Positions 1 to 11,139 are shown, counted from the first letter of the stretch. The stretch: DNA of 64,000 nt from Typhlomys cinereus (GCA_023101885.1 JALPQD010000004.1:16892688-16956687); one strand, 5' to 3'. The notes: generated by a model from the letters alone, not told the origin. A program made the numbers and translations.

Positions 1-478
1 TCCAGCTTGACGGGAGAGCACACGCCCCACTCCTGGTACCAAATTCTGTTGCAGTCCGCCTGCATGGTTGCTGATAAATGACCAGAACACAGCTTAAGGG
101 AACAAGGAGTTTACTTTCTTACGATAGTCTGGTTACAGTTCATAGTCCAGCTTGACAGGAGAGCACACGCCAACACCAGGGCCGAGGGAACTGGCCACCA
201 TAACGGCTGAGAGATGGACAATCCTTACTTGCCAGACCAGCATGTCTGGCCAAGTATACAGAAGGATGCCCACTCTCTCAACCAGCTCTCTGTGATTTAT
301 CCAGGGCCTAATCCCACCCACCATGGGCTGGGTCTTCCCCAGCAGCCAGACAATCTCCTTCAGGTTTGCTCTGGGCTTAACTCAACCATCAACTCTCTAC
401 ACCTGTGCCCAGAGCTCAAACCCTCAAGAGTCAAGTTGACACCTGTGCTTAACTATGACATTACTCAATATTCTTTAA
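1..478 (-). mobile_element. MT/MaLR-type ERVL LTR, minus strand
   Basis: The segment from about 50 to 474 matches a second copy at 4938-5361 in the same orientation, with about 420 bp of shared landmarks. These include a CTGATAAATGACCA block, a CACCCACCATGGGCTGGGTC block and a closing CAAGTTGACACxTGT block. The layout (GTTGC...GATAAA...GGGTTTATTT-like start, CAAGTTGAC end) is what rodent MT/MaLR LTRs look like on the opposite strand. Bases 1-26 repeat bases 146-171 with one mismatch, so the window opens inside another copy of the LTR middle. Solo LTR; no internal gag/pol seen. The subfamily name is inferred from memory of the family, not from a search. Confidence 0.65.
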
Positions 479-483
479 ACTAG

Positions 484-2530
484 AAAAAAAAAGTCCACCT
501 TTCTAGCCATTAGGGAAATGCAAACTGAGATGCATCTCACCCTAATGAGAAATCTAAAGCTAAATTTTTTTAAAATACAAACATCAACAAATGCTGAAGA
601 GGATATGTAGAGAAGGAATCCCTCACACATTACAGGTGGGAATACAAGCTTGTCAACTGTTCTGAAGATTAGTATGGTGGTTATAATAGTTAAAAACTGA
701 AATGCCATATGACCCAGCTGTATCACACCTGGGAATATTCCCAAAGAATGCTCAATTTACCATAGAGACACATGCACATCCATACTCATTGCAGCTTTAT
801 TGACAATAACGAAGACACAGAATCAGCCTATATGCTCAACATAGATGAATGGATAATAAAAGTGTGCTACACATACACAATGGAATACTATTCAGCTATC
901 AAGAAAAATGAATGAATGAAATTTGCTTATAAATGGATGGAGTTGGAAGAAGTTAAACTGAGCAAAATATTCCAGATACAGAAAGACAGACATCACAATT
1001 TCTTGCTTATAAATGCAACCTTGTACTATCAGAATTATATATTCAAGGGAAAATTTCTATAACACCTGTTAACATCCACTATGATTGCAAAGGAACATAA
1101 CTTGGGGGTCAGGTGGAAGAAGATTCCAAGATAGTGGAGACGAAAGTATACAGGAAAACAGATTAAATAAGACCACTTGGAAGAAAAATCCAGAAAGGAA
1201 AAGAAGTGATAGGATCTTCATAAGGGATAAGGAAAAAAAGAAGGGGTGGCAATTGTCTCAGGGGAAAAGAGTTCAAGGGCCTAACCTAGTAGTGAATACT
1301 GTGAACCACTGCAACTTGGGTTACAAGACTCTAGGGAAACAACTGAAGCATCAAAGACCCATGGGAAAACAATTACTCTCCAAATGTGATTTAAATCCCT
1401 TAATGTCAGGAAAGTCATGTCTGATATTGCATACCTTCCAACTAACAGTAAAAAGGAAGTAAATAGGAACAGATATCCTACTATAACTACAAAAATTGAT
1501 AAGAAGGGTAATAGGGGCTGTAAAGTTGACTCAGGAGTTAAGACTGTCATCCAAGCAGAGTTCGGATCCTAGGTCCCATGTAATAACACCAGACAGAAAA
1601 GGCAGTGGCCTGCACTTCTGGCCCTGGTGGATGGAGCCTGGGAAATCCCAGAGTGAAGCAAAAAAAAAAAAAAAAAAAAGAGGTAGAAGCAATCTAGGAT
1701 GATTCTTGAAGTCACTTTTGTCCTTCCCAGTGACATACAGTGCCCTTGATAAACACAAACACACACACACATGCACACACACGCACACACACTGATGCAC
1801 ACACACACATCCACAAACATGGATGATAAAACACCACCTAACCTTTCTTTTTTCAAAAACTTACATAAGAAAAGCTCTCAAATCTCAGCCAAGTTGCACC
1901 CTATTACAATGGAAGATTATTGAGGCAGAAAATGACATTAGGCCAGAGTGCAGAAGAACGTTGGTAAGCCTGGAATACTCAGCCCTAATCAGTCCATCAA
2001 AATCTTATATCACACCAAAGCTCAGGGAAACTTGCAAAAGAGGGGACAGCAAGATTATAAGAGCTTGAAGGTGAAGTGAGGTAGATACTTTTCATCAATA
2101 CACTCCAACCACAAGGCTGCTTTCCCAGAAGGTCACTGCAATGAAAACTTCTATCACTAGGTTTACACAAGTCTGACATATCAACATTCCCCCAAAGACT
2201 AACTAGGATCTAAGAAGATCCCAGTTATCAGAGAGTGTCTCAGGGGAAGATTTGGACAAGGCAAAAGGAACCTCCTCATTTACGACTATGCCCACTAATG
2301 AGCCACATAAAGTTCAACAGATATCTAACTCCCATACCAACACAGACACCCTAAAGGAAGTCCTGTAATACACACAGAGGGACAGAGCTGGGGTGAGACA
2401 ACACAGGACTGATGAAGAAAAGAGGGTAGGAGAGTGGGTGGGAGAGGAGGGACTTGGATGATCAGTGGTTCAGGGCAAAGACATAAAACCAGAGGATATT
2501 TTTGTAAATATATAAAGAAAAAATGAGAAG
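484..2530 (+). mobile_element. Old 5'-truncated LINE-1, ORF2 3' end plus 3'UTR
   Basis: Bases 500-1020 carry the degraded C-terminal end of L1 ORF2. Landmarks are the GGGAAATGCAAAC block, the tgaaatgccatatgacccag block (ORF2p ...PYDPA), the aatggaatactattcagc block and the AAATGGATGGA block, all in the L1 order. The frame is broken by stops and indels. From about 1020 onward lies L1 3'UTR, including a CTCAGGGAAACTTGC motif near 2020 and a G/A-rich tract near 2400-2470, ending around 2530 near an A-rich stretch. The 3'UTR resembles, in reverse, the minus-strand L1 at 59640-62440, so it is an older subfamily than the copy at 9054-15275. A B2-superfamily SINE interrupts it at 1514-1822. Confidence 0.75.
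1514..1822 (+). mobile_element. B2-superfamily SINE (older subfamily), inside L1 3'UTR
   Basis: It starts with a tRNA-derived head (GGGGCTGTAAAGTTGACTCA, then AGTTAAGACTGTC and a B-box-like GTTCGGATCC). It continues with a body shared with the SINE at 47661 (GGAAATCCCAGAGTGAAGCA; GATGATTCTTGAAGT) and ends in a CA-rich tail at 1757-1812. An A19 run sits in the middle of the body (about 1660-1679), which is unusual for the family. No clear target-site duplication was found. The element splits the older L1 3'UTR. Confidence 0.7.
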
Positions 2531-3357
2531 CTCTTTCTTTTCTCTAATTATCTCCTCCCTTCCTCCTTGAAGGTAACATTATATCTATTCAGTTTTGCAA
2601 CATAGAAATCTATTTGATTCCAGTATTTCTCTAATAGTCACCAATCCTGTAGGATCTACAGTATCTGCAGTACAGACATCCTTGATTGTAACTTATATAA
2701 TTCCTATGATTCTCCCCGTTAATCTCTCAGTACTCCTACTAATCCAACAGACTCGCTTACTTTTGCTTTAATTTAATCCCTCATAATTTCTTGATATCTG
2801 GACATCTGTTGTATTCCACCTCAATAGAATTACACAGATGTCTTCCTCCACTCCAAACATATCAAATTATAATTCCAAACATCTCTAAAAACTTAAAAAA
2901 TGTGACCTCTCTCAGAATCCCATGCTGATTTACAAACATAGTTTTTATTTTTCACATTAGAATGTAATTATCTGTCAATATCATCTCACCCAAGTAAAAA
3001 CATCCTTAATAGGGACTGATATTTCAGTTATACCCTCCTTGGTGCCTGAAAATAATATCATCATTACATAGTTATACAATAGTCTTTTATTACTATTCCC
3101 TTGGGCTCTTCTTCCTTCTTTTCAAATTATACTTGATTACCAGACCAAATAGCCTTTCATTAAGATGTTAATATACAAATGGCTTTTAATACATTTCTAA
3201 ATAAGCAAAAGTACACAAAATATTTAATAAGCATTTATGGAAAGAAGTGAAAAACAATGTAAAGAAAAGAAGAAAATTACAAGTGAATTTTGTATGTAGG
3301 TTTCTTCCAGGCAAGGCCAAAGGCAGGATAAAAAGTGTGCACATAAATACCAAGTTT
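2531..3357. other. AT-rich region with no recognised element
   Basis: No coding frame, known SINE head, L1 motif or LTR landmark was recognised. The stretch is AT-rich with scattered short homopolymers. Confidence 0.5.
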
Positions 3358-3600
3358 TAGAGGCTGATGAGATAAATCAACAGGTAAAAGTGTCTGAGTG
3401 AAAACCTGGCTACCTAAGTTCAATTCTCAGGATCCAAATGATTAAATAGAGACTCAACTTCCAAAAGTTGTCCTTTGACCAAGCACCTCATGAATCATGG
3501 AGTGCCTTCTATTCATTTTCTTTTTTTCTGCCAAATAAATATATAAAGTACAAAAAAATAAATTTGTAAAATAAATAAATAAATAAATAAATTTGTAGAC
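3358..3600 (+). mobile_element. B3 SINE, plus strand
   Basis: A degraded tRNA-like head (AGGCTGATGAGATAAATCAACAGGTAAAAGTG...) is followed by a B-box relic (AAGTTCAATTCTCAGGATCC). The diagnostic B3 body motif CCAAAAGTTGTCCTTTGACC is at about 3462-3481. The tail is AT-rich with an AAAT tetranucleotide run (about 3565-3592). The B3 family is known from myomorph rodents; this copy is strongly diverged. Confidence 0.75.
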
Positions 3601-4505
3601 ATATTCAAATCCTTGGAGTTGTAATAATGTTACTAATAATATCTAAACAAATATAATAAGAAAGATATTATATATATAGATATAAGATGTCACTAATTGT
3701 AAATCTTATAAGCATGATCAAAGAAAATCCTTGACCATGCTTACAAAAAAATGAAGGAAAAGTTTGAGTAAGAGTAATTGAAAAATGAGTCTTTTTAGAA
3801 AACTCAGATCTTACAATGTCCTAACATGATAATATAATTCTTTAAAAGCAATTTATTAACCCAAAATTATAACACCAGTAAAATGTGATTGTGAGCAAAG
3901 TATGCCCGTCTTATCATACACCTTAAAAAAACTGACTTATTCCCTCACTTGTAGCAATGAGGCTTATAATTCCATGAGGATAGCCAGAAAACGATGCAAC
4001 CAAATACAAATGAATATAAAATAGCTAAAATAGCTATTTTCTAGCCCTGGAGTCTTTCAACATTCCATTCAGTTGACTGCCAGTTGCATGCATATAACAC
4101 AAACTGCTGGAAAGCTATGGAAGTTATCACTGTGACAATTGCTTTTGTCAACATTGAACTTATTTGTCCCGTGCCCAGTAAGAAGACATGGAACCCATAT
4201 GGTTGCATGACCAACAGAGCACCAGAGTCTTTCTTCAAATACTTCATCAAACAAATTCAACTTGGCCTTAACCTCTGGTACACTCTGCTTCCTCCGTTTG
4301 GCTCTCTCCATACTCCTTTGGTTATGGCTTGCTGCTTTATATTTGATTTTCAGCAACTCCTCAGTTGTTACAGAATATCAAAGTGTTTTCTCTAAATTTA
4401 CTTTGTCCTTCAACCAAAATCAAGTTCCACTACCAATTTTCTCTATCCATCTCCTTTCATTAAACTAGCATAGTAATGTTTTTTTAAAAAAATAGACAAA
4501 AGTTT
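3601..4505. other. AT-rich region with no recognised element
   Basis: No repeat family was recognised. The minus strand holds an open frame of 95 codons at 4069-4356 with a basic start, but it has no recognisable domain and no supporting context, so it is not called as a gene. Confidence 0.45.
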
Positions 4506-4509
4506 TTGT

Positions 4510-4848
4510 TGGATGAAGTTTTTTTTAATTTTTTAAAAATTTTTAAATTATTTATTCAATTGTGCGTGTGTGCATATGTATGTGTGCGCGCGTGTGTGTA
4601 TGTGTATGTGTGTGTGTCTGTGTGTGTGTGTGTAGAACCACAGACGAATTCGGGAACCACCATGAACGCCTCCACCTACTTCTGCTCCGGGATTCACAGG
4701 CTCCACCCTACCAGGACCAGAAGCGCAGGCCGCCCCTGCTTCCGCCTGGCGTCTATATGTGGGATCTGGGATTTGAACTCAGGACCTTCCGCCTGCAAGG
4801 CAGAGGCGTAACCCCTGAGCCACCTCTCCAGCCCTGGATGAAGTTTTT
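4510..4848 (-). mobile_element. Young B2-superfamily SINE, minus strand, with 14-bp TSD
   Basis: Full-length element in reverse. The tRNA-derived head lies at the right end (ACCCCTGAGCCACCTCTCCA, GCCC), with a perfect B-box relic GTTCAAATCC on the minus strand near 4775. The body is CpG-rich (CGCAGGCCGCCCCTGC..., GCGTCTATATG) and the tail is a GT/CG-rich run (4562-4634) plus AT-rich end. The target-site duplication TGGATGAAGTTTTT is perfect at 4510-4523 and 4835-4848. The retained CpGs and the perfect duplication argue for a recent insertion. The body differs from the mouse/rat B2 known to me, so it is a lineage-specific subfamily. Confidence 0.9.
4562..4634. repeat. (TG)n / (CG)-containing microsatellite
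   Basis: GT-rich dinucleotide tract with CGCGCG interruptions. It is the 3' tail of the minus-strand SINE at 4510-4848, not an independent repeat. Confidence 0.85.
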
Positions 4849-4937
4849 AATATTGCAGTTTAGCACATACTTTATATAGAATGTACAGCCCAAATGAGCT
4901 GGAGACAGAAAATGGCCAGTTGTTAAGAAAGGACAAA

Positions 4938-5361
4938 ACCAGTGTTGCAGTTAGCCTGCATGCTTGCTGATAAATGACCATCAAATGGCTTAAGGGAACA
5001 CGGGATTTATTTTCTCATACTGATAGTCTGGCTACAGTCTGTAGTCCATCTTGAAGGAGAGTAAACACTAACAAAAGGGCAAGGAAACTGGCCACAACAT
5101 AATAGCTAAGAAAGGGATAATCATTTGCCAGACCAGCATGTGTGACCAAGTGTACACAGGATGCCAACTACTTCAACCAGCTTTCTGAAATTTATTCACC
5201 TGTTCAGGGTCTAGTTCCACCCACCATGGGCTGGGTCTGCCCCATCAATTAGACAATCTTCTTCAGGTTCACTTCGGGCTTAACTACTAATTCTCTACAA
5301 ATGTGCCCAGAGCTCAAACCCTCAACTACCAAGTTGACACATGTCCCTAACTATGACACCC
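4938..5361 (-). mobile_element. MT/MaLR-type ERVL LTR, minus strand (second copy)
   Basis: Collinear with the copy at about 50-474. It shares the GTTGCAGT...GCCTGCATG start, a CTGATAAATGACCA block, CCAGACCAGCATG, CACCCACCATGGGCTGGGTC, GTGCCCAGAGCTCAAACCCT and the CAAGTTGACAC end. Many point differences indicate two old independent copies of one family, or an old duplication. Both copies are solo LTRs in the same orientation, 4.9 kb apart, with L1 and SINE material rather than retroviral genes between them. Confidence 0.7.
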
Positions 5362-5377
5362 AGTAAGATGGCTAGTA

Positions 5378-5541
5378 CAAGGATTCATGTTAGCCTCAGC
5401 GATTAAGTTTGCTCAAAAGGGACCACATGATATAAGGAGAAAACTGAATCCCACAAGTTTTTCTCTGACTTCCAGTGTCACATATAGCATGTTCATGAGT
5501 ACACACACACACACACACACACAAATAAATAAATAAATGTG
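5378..5541 (+). mobile_element. B3 SINE fragment, plus strand
   Basis: A degraded head (AGCGATTAAGTTTGCTCAAAA) is followed by the B3 body landmarks GAGAAAACTGAATCCCACAAG and TTTTTCTCTGACTTCC. It ends in a (CA)n tail at about 5502-5523 and AAATAAATAAATAAATG. Diverged from consensus. Confidence 0.65.
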
Positions 5542-5588
5542 AAAATAAAACAGGAATAAGTAGTAGAAATGAAGATGAGTTTGATGGA

Positions 5589-5650
5589 ATACTTTCTGGT
5601 GTTGGATATCAAACAGAGAACCTTATACATGTGAGACACAAATCCTATTT
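5589..5650 (-). mobile_element. Possible ID-like SINE relic, minus strand
   Basis: The segment CTTTCTGGTGTTGGATATCAA...GAACCTTATACATGTGAGACA is reminiscent of a reversed ID element (TGGTACCGGGGATTGAACCC...GACCTTGC...). It is short and heavily diverged, so this is a weak call. Confidence 0.3.
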
Positions 5651-7484
5651 GTTTCTAATTTGCATATCTCCCATTTCAATTATCTTTCTGGGAGAGAAGA
5701 TGAGCTGAAATCCTTGCTAAGAATCTAATGTTAAGTTGAAATAAGAAAAAGATGTGAGCTTAATTTTCACATCCAGCAAATGTGAAAGTGGTGTCTTGTT
5801 AGACATAAGGCACTTGAGATAGAAGAAAAAAGTTACAGCAAGTCATTAAAAGGAGAAAAAGCTACCTGTCAAGAAGGCTTATTTTTCCCTTTTATAAAAG
5901 ATTACTGAGCCAATTGCTGAAAAGAAATTTAAAAAAAGATTGAATATACAGCCCACTAGAAATACAATTTCTGAAAGTAGTGGTGGTCTTCCCTAGAGAC
6001 TTATTAGGGATTATTTTCTGACTCAAAGCTCAAATTTCTATGAAAGGCATTAATATCCCTCAGGCCAGTTTGTTATAGCAATGCTTGCTAATTCATTCTG
6101 CCTTAAATATTAATCTTAGAGGAGGTTTTACTTGCAATTAACCATCTGATTATGTTGTAATCATATTGAATTCCATATTCTGAAGTGAATGAATCATAAA
6201 CTGGACCTCAGAGGCAATGAAGGTATTACCCTAAGACGTCCTAGGCAGTTAGACCGTTAGCATCACCACTGTTTGGAGACATAAATGTTAACTGAAATGA
6301 AATGAAAGTTATAGAGCACAAAAAAGAGAAGCCAGGCCTTCACATGTCTAATGTGGAAAAATATGAGAACATTCCTCAATAGGTGATCAATAGTCGAAAT
6401 TTTATACTAGGTTCCTAAGAAGTTTAGGGCAACAAGAGTCATGTAGTCTTCACTTCTGTATCTCAGTTTTGTAGTCGAGACAATGAAATTTGTAAGTAAG
6501 TACTTATATGTGTTAGAAAAGAACCCGTGGATTTATATCCTCCTTCATTTATATCTGCACAAAACCTCATAACTATTTTTCCAGAACAAGTCTATTCCCA
6601 TGAGACTGTTTGCTCAAATATTGAGGTACTTTAAGTCAAATAGAGTATCTCCTTGAGTAATTAGATAATTACTAAATTGAATAATTTCTAAGTTAGGTCA
6701 TACTTAAGAAAATGCTGAACAGTGATGCTGCAAAATAATGATTGTGCAAAATATGCAAGTTAAAAGGTGAATATCTCCAATATTGTGCAATAAAATTATT
6801 TATTATTTGAAAGTATATTTATGTACCAAATATTTTGACTAGGTTTAAAATAAATCTATCCTTTTAATAATAGTTTAATTTATTATTTAAATGTTTCCCT
6901 TTTATAGAATATAATCTAACTAGAGGAAGAAAGCATAATATAGCATTTTCAAATTTTGAAATAAATCTGTGCAATTCTGAATGCAATTCTGAAATCATTT
7001 TGAATCCTACTTTCTCTAAACACTGGTTAAATATCAAGAGCCATTAATGAACATAGCATTTGACTTAATAATTTCACTTCTGGATATTAAACATCACTTG
7101 GAATAAATAATTAGAAAATGATCTCAATGCCAAATAATAGAGTACTGATTAAACAATTTAAGCATTGACTATGTTATAAAATATTTAATAGTGATACATT
7201 ATATAGTATTAATTTTAAAAGTATGATACAAAAGAAGACTACCTACTCTACAATTTAACTGATGTTTTATGTCCTGACTATAATCTATATTTTCATCAGT
7301 CTTTCAGTCTCCCAATATATAGGCATTACCTGTTGTTATTGGGTTTGTGATTGCTATTTTTATAAATTTTATTCAATATTTGCATTTATTTTATTACTTG
7401 GCAAGGCAAAGTAAGCACATAAAGTGAGACAAGTTACAAATGACATGCATTTAAATTTCAATTTCAACATTTATTTGTCTAATG
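5651..7484. other. Unique AT-rich DNA, nothing recognised
   Basis: No coding frame, retroelement landmark or long simple repeat was recognised. AT content is very high, with many short A/T runs, especially 6700-7250. Confidence 0.5.
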
Positions 7485-7653
7485 TGTATATATATGTGCA
7501 TGTGTGAGCACACATGTGCTATGGTGCACACATGGAAGTAGAGGACACAGGTTCTCTCCATCAATAAAGTGGATTTTAATTATTGAATTCAAGTCATCAG
7601 GTATGGCAGCAAGTGATATTACCTGCTCAGCAATCTTGCCAGCCTACAACATA
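7485..7653 (-). mobile_element. B3 SINE, minus strand
   Basis: The reversed tail is GTGTATATATATGTGCATGTG. It is followed by the reversed B3 body (GGAAGTAGAGGACACAGGTTC, TCTCCATC) and the reversed tRNA-like head (ATTGAATTCAAGTCATCAGG, TATGGCAGCAAGTGATATTACC, ...AATCTTGCCAGCC). The order matches B3 on the opposite strand. An in-frame 68-codon ORF over it is incidental. Confidence 0.7.
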
Positions 7654-8184
7654 CATTTAAACAATGAGAAAGATAATAATTTAGTTCACTTTATTTTTAG
7701 ACTCTGGTAACATGTTAATATTGAAAAGGTTTTAGTAATTTCCTTTTGAAAATCAAGCATAATGAAGAACTTGCATGAGGTAAAAATTTTAAAAAGAGAC
7801 AAAAAGTTACTTGCTTTCACCTCTCTCTAAGGGCTTTCATAAGTTATATTGATCAGAGGAGAGCTTAGCATGTTAGAGAAATCTAAATAAAACATCACAA
7901 GAAGATAAACCAACCTACATTATCCTACATTCTGAATACAGCAAATTATGCATCCAAATGGAATAATTATTTTGTAATGTTTTCTCAGTGACAAGCCTTT
8001 GTCTAGTTCCAATCTCTTCAGTTTATACTGTGAGACAGACATTTTAGGCAATTACATTTTTCAGTTTTCTAAAAACAGCTGCGCCAGGATAATTTCCCTG
8101 AGTCTTTGCCACTTGGTGCAAACTAATATACCTTCCAGATCCTTTCCCCCATCCAGAGATTAAACTGCTTCTCTAATCCTTTTC
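7654..8184. other. AT-rich region with no recognised element
   Basis: Nothing recognised on either strand. Confidence 0.45.
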
Positions 8185-8315
8185 AGAGATCCTGTATAGA
8201 GCCCAGACTGGTGATATTTTGAGTGGCTGAGGAAGGGGAATTGTAAATTCAAGGCCTGAATTGACCACCTACTAAGTTAGAGATACAAACAGACCATCTC
8301 AACAACAAGAGGGGA
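8185..8315 (+). mobile_element. Diverged B1 (7SL-derived) SINE, plus strand
   Basis: The order of landmarks follows B1: a relic of the (A)TCCCAGCAC block (AGAGCCCAGACTGGTG), then GGCTGAGGAAGGGGAATTGT, AAATTCAAGGCCTGAATTG and a CATCTCAACAAC end equivalent to the B1 GTCTCAAAAA end. Heavily mutated; internal Pol III boxes are not recognisable. Confidence 0.6.
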
Positions 8316-9039
8316 AAGAAGGAAGTGGGCTACTGGTAAATAGAGGAAATAGGAGACTTGTCTCTAAATTTGTAAGATTCTCTGGAATGTACAGGAATTT
8401 GACTTGAATTATATCCATTTACTTCAAATTCAAAAATGAATGAAGCAAACCAAATAATTGCATTAGCCTTCTCAGTTTTCCTATGGTGACTTTAGGAACA
8501 AGGAAAGTTTAAAAAGATAATAAAATGTTTAAAACTCAGCTTGGTACATGGCGAAGAGAGAAATAAGACCCCAAAAAAGCAAAATTTTTCTGTTTTCTTC
8601 TGGAAAGTTGTTTCATTTTTCGAAGTTTTTAAAGGAGTCAGATTTGTGATACATATCTTTATCTTGTTTAAAGTATATCTTTCAAAGACATTTTAAATGT
8701 TAATGTTATTCTAATGATGCATGACAGCCTCGTATGATGTTGCATACATTGCATTTGTAATAACAAATGGTTTTTTAATCTGTCTTTACCTGAACATATG
8801 TGAGCATGCTTTTATATGTTGCTTTTTTGTATCTACTGTACAGTTAATCAAATTGATCTATCGTGTTTGTAATATTTAACTTATTTATTTATTTTAATAT
8901 GGGTGACAATGTTCTTTTTAACCATATAAAATCAGGAGTTAAAGAAGATTGTTTGCACGACTTTATGGTATTTCTTTTGCATGCATACTGATTTCATTTT
9001 GTCATAATCAGAGATCCTTCCAGTAATCATGAACAGTTA
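8316..9039. other. AT-rich region with no recognised element
   Basis: No repeat family or coding frame recognised. The right edge is the integration site of the L1 that begins at 9054. Confidence 0.45.
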
Positions 9040-9053
9040 AAATGGGCAATAAA

Positions 9054-9783
9054 GCTCTGCCCTCCCCCCCGAAACAAGACACTCTCTTGTGGTCCTCCAT
9101 CTTAGGTAAGTTCCACAAGACCCCCCAGGTCACACCCTCTCCCAGCTCCTCCCACCAACAAGCCTGAGCAACACCCAGGCTGCTCCAAGCTTAGGCGGGC
9201 CATACCCCAGGTCCCAGGAGAAGTGCTCCCCATCACCATCAGCCCCTCTGCCCCTCTGGCCTGCCTGGGACCCTCACTTGTTGCCCAGAGAGGACACACT
9301 GTTCCACAGAATTCAAGAGAGTCCAAACAAAGCTCAAGTAAAGCTATAGGGGGAAAGGTCATACATCTTAAGTCCTCTACAATCATCCTATCACATGGAG
9401 AGATTCACATCCAGCCCAAAGATAAGTAAACCCCTTTTTTAACATCCTGCTCCTTTCAATTACTAATCACTGTAGATTAACTTTTCCATATAGCCACCCC
9501 CAAAACATATACAACTTCAGGGATTATACTACTCATCCCCACATATCACCAAGGTACTAAATTGTAAAACTGCATTACCATACTAATATTCACCCCCTGT
9601 CTACTTAACCTGACTTAACTGATGTACTAACAGCCTAATAGCCTCATCTAGGAAATAACCATAAAACAGACAAACATACCCAACTCCAAGGCAAACACTA
9701 GTAATAAATGCCTGAGAGTAGTAATACCAACTACTTCAGTCAAAAACACACAAAACTGAAAGGTCTTAAGAGACAAAACAACA
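9054..9783 (+). promoter_or_regulatory. L1 5'UTR (promoter region) of the 9-15 kb element
   Basis: This 730-bp leader precedes ORF1. Its first about 330 bp is notably C-rich against an AT-rich surrounding (runs such as GCCCTCCCCCCCG, CACAAGACCCCCCAGG). This matches the position of the internal Pol II promoter that rodent L1 5'UTRs carry. No tandem monomers as in mouse L1 A/F/T types are seen. The last about 50 bp before ORF1 (CTGAAAGGTCTTAAGAGAC, AAAACAACA) is shared, in reverse, with the L1 at 49758-55860. The rest of the two leaders is not clearly alignable by eye. The promoter role is inferred from position. Confidence 0.6.
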
Positions 9784-11139
9784 ATGCCCAAGTCAAAGTG
9801 CAGATCCATGAGAAACAAAATCCAAGAAGACAAATCATCCACTGAAATTATTAACCCCCTAATGATGGATTCCAACCAGAATAAATCCACAGAAAATGGC
9901 CAAGAAAGCCAGGACCAAGATAATGACTTTCAAAGTATGATCATTACCATGATCAATAATATGAAAGAGGAAATCCAAGAGAAGTTAAATAACCACATCA
10001 ATCACTTTGAAGAAGAACACAACAGACACTTGGAGGAGTTGAGAAAAACAGTTCAAGAAACAAAAGTAGGCATAAATCAGTTAAAACAGTCTCAGGCAGA
10101 GTTTATTTATTTTTTTTAAAGATTTTTTTTTCTTAAATCTAGTTCTCTTTTTTAAATATTTTATTTTTTTATTTATTCAATTGTGCATGTGTGTATGCAC
10201 GTAGAAACATGGGTGAATTCAGGAACCACCATGGATGCCTCCACCTTCTCGTTTACTCTGCCTTGGGATTCACAGGCTCTGCCCTACCAGGACCAGAAAC
10301 ACACCTGGCGTCTATACCTGGGGCCTAGGATCAGAACTCGGGGCCTTCTGCCTGCAAGGCTGAGGCTTAACCCCTGAAACATCTCTCCAGCCCTCAGGCA
10401 GAGTTTAAAACTGAACTGAAAGACAAGTTATCTTCAACCCAAAACTCAACAGAGTGTTATCAGCAGAACTAACAAAGCAGAAAATAGAATCTCAAATCTT
10501 GAAGGCAAAGTAGAAGTATTAACCAGCTGAATGGAAGAGGTTGTTAAAGCCAAAAAGATACTTGAGAGGAATACTCAAGAGTTATGGGACACCCTGAAGA
10601 AGTCTAACATGCATATTCATGGAATACCAGAGCAAGAATCTCAAAATACCACCCCTGAGGAAATTTTTCAAATTATCACAAATGAAAATTTTCCTCATCT
10701 AAAGAATAAGATGCCCATCCAAATGCAAGAGGCATTCCATATCCCAAACAGATATGAACAAAATAGAAACTCCTCACAGCAAAAAATAGTCAAAACACTC
10801 TACATTCAAGACAAAGAAAAGGTGCTGAGAGCTTCAAGGGAAAAAAAACAAGTCACTTTTAAAGGTAAACCTATTAAAATAACAAATGACTTCTCAATGG
10901 AAACAGTAAAAGCAAGAAGAGCTTTAGAGACGTATTTCAAGTATTAAATGAGCCAAAATGTCCACCCAGGCTGATATACCCAGCAAAACTATCTGTCATG
11001 ACTGAGGGAGAAAGGAAAGTTTTGCAGCACTTGAAGGCTTACATGTTTACCATACCAGGCCTTCTAAAAATGCTATAAATGATACTCAAGCTTGAAGAAA
11101 AAAACAAGTGTACCCAGGAGGACAGAAGGGAAATATAAT
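9784..11139 (+). pseudogene. L1 ORF1 pseudogene (nucleic-acid chaperone), split by a SINE
   Basis: The L1 ORF1 protein is a trimeric RNA-binding chaperone needed for L1 ribonucleoprotein assembly. Translation opens at 9784 with a basic, polar N-terminus (MPKSKCRS...). It passes into a heptad-like coiled coil rich in K/E (MKEEIQEKLNNHINHFEEE...), then is cut at 10106 by a minus-strand SINE. Coding resumes at 10408 (FKTELKDKLSS). After a frame break, a clear RRM/C-terminal part is readable from 10531 to 10947, with IHGIPEQESQNTTPEEIF, a TFKGKPIKITNDFS stretch and KARRA. The remainder (LIYPAKLSVM... to about 11139) continues in another frame. Stops and indels plus the SINE make it non-functional. 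Identity is certain by family motifs. Confidence 0.88.
10106..10392 (-). mobile_element. B2-superfamily SINE in L1 ORF1, minus strand, 15-bp TSD
   Basis: The reversed element has its head at the right (GGCTTAACCCCTGAAACATC, TCTCCAGCCC) and body landmarks GAACCACCATGGATGCCTCC and GATTCACAGGCTCTGCCCTA. Its short GT tail reads TTGTGCATGTGTGTATGCAC, followed by T-rich DNA. The duplication CTCAGGCAGAGTTTA is perfect at 10091-10105 and 10393-10407, and the flanking sequence is continuous L1 ORF1 once the element is removed. Relative to the 4510 copy it lacks about 15 bp around the CGCAGGCCGCCCCTGC block. Confidence 0.92.

Noticed and set aside
4069..4356. 95-codon minus-strand frame with a basic start, considered as a processed pseudogene
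   Set aside because: I could not match it to any protein family, and no poly(A) tail, TSD or start context supports retroposition.
50..5361. A provirus bounded by the two LTRs at 50-474 and 4938-5361
   Set aside because: No gag, pol or env remains lie between them; the interval contains an L1 3' end, SINEs and unique DNA.
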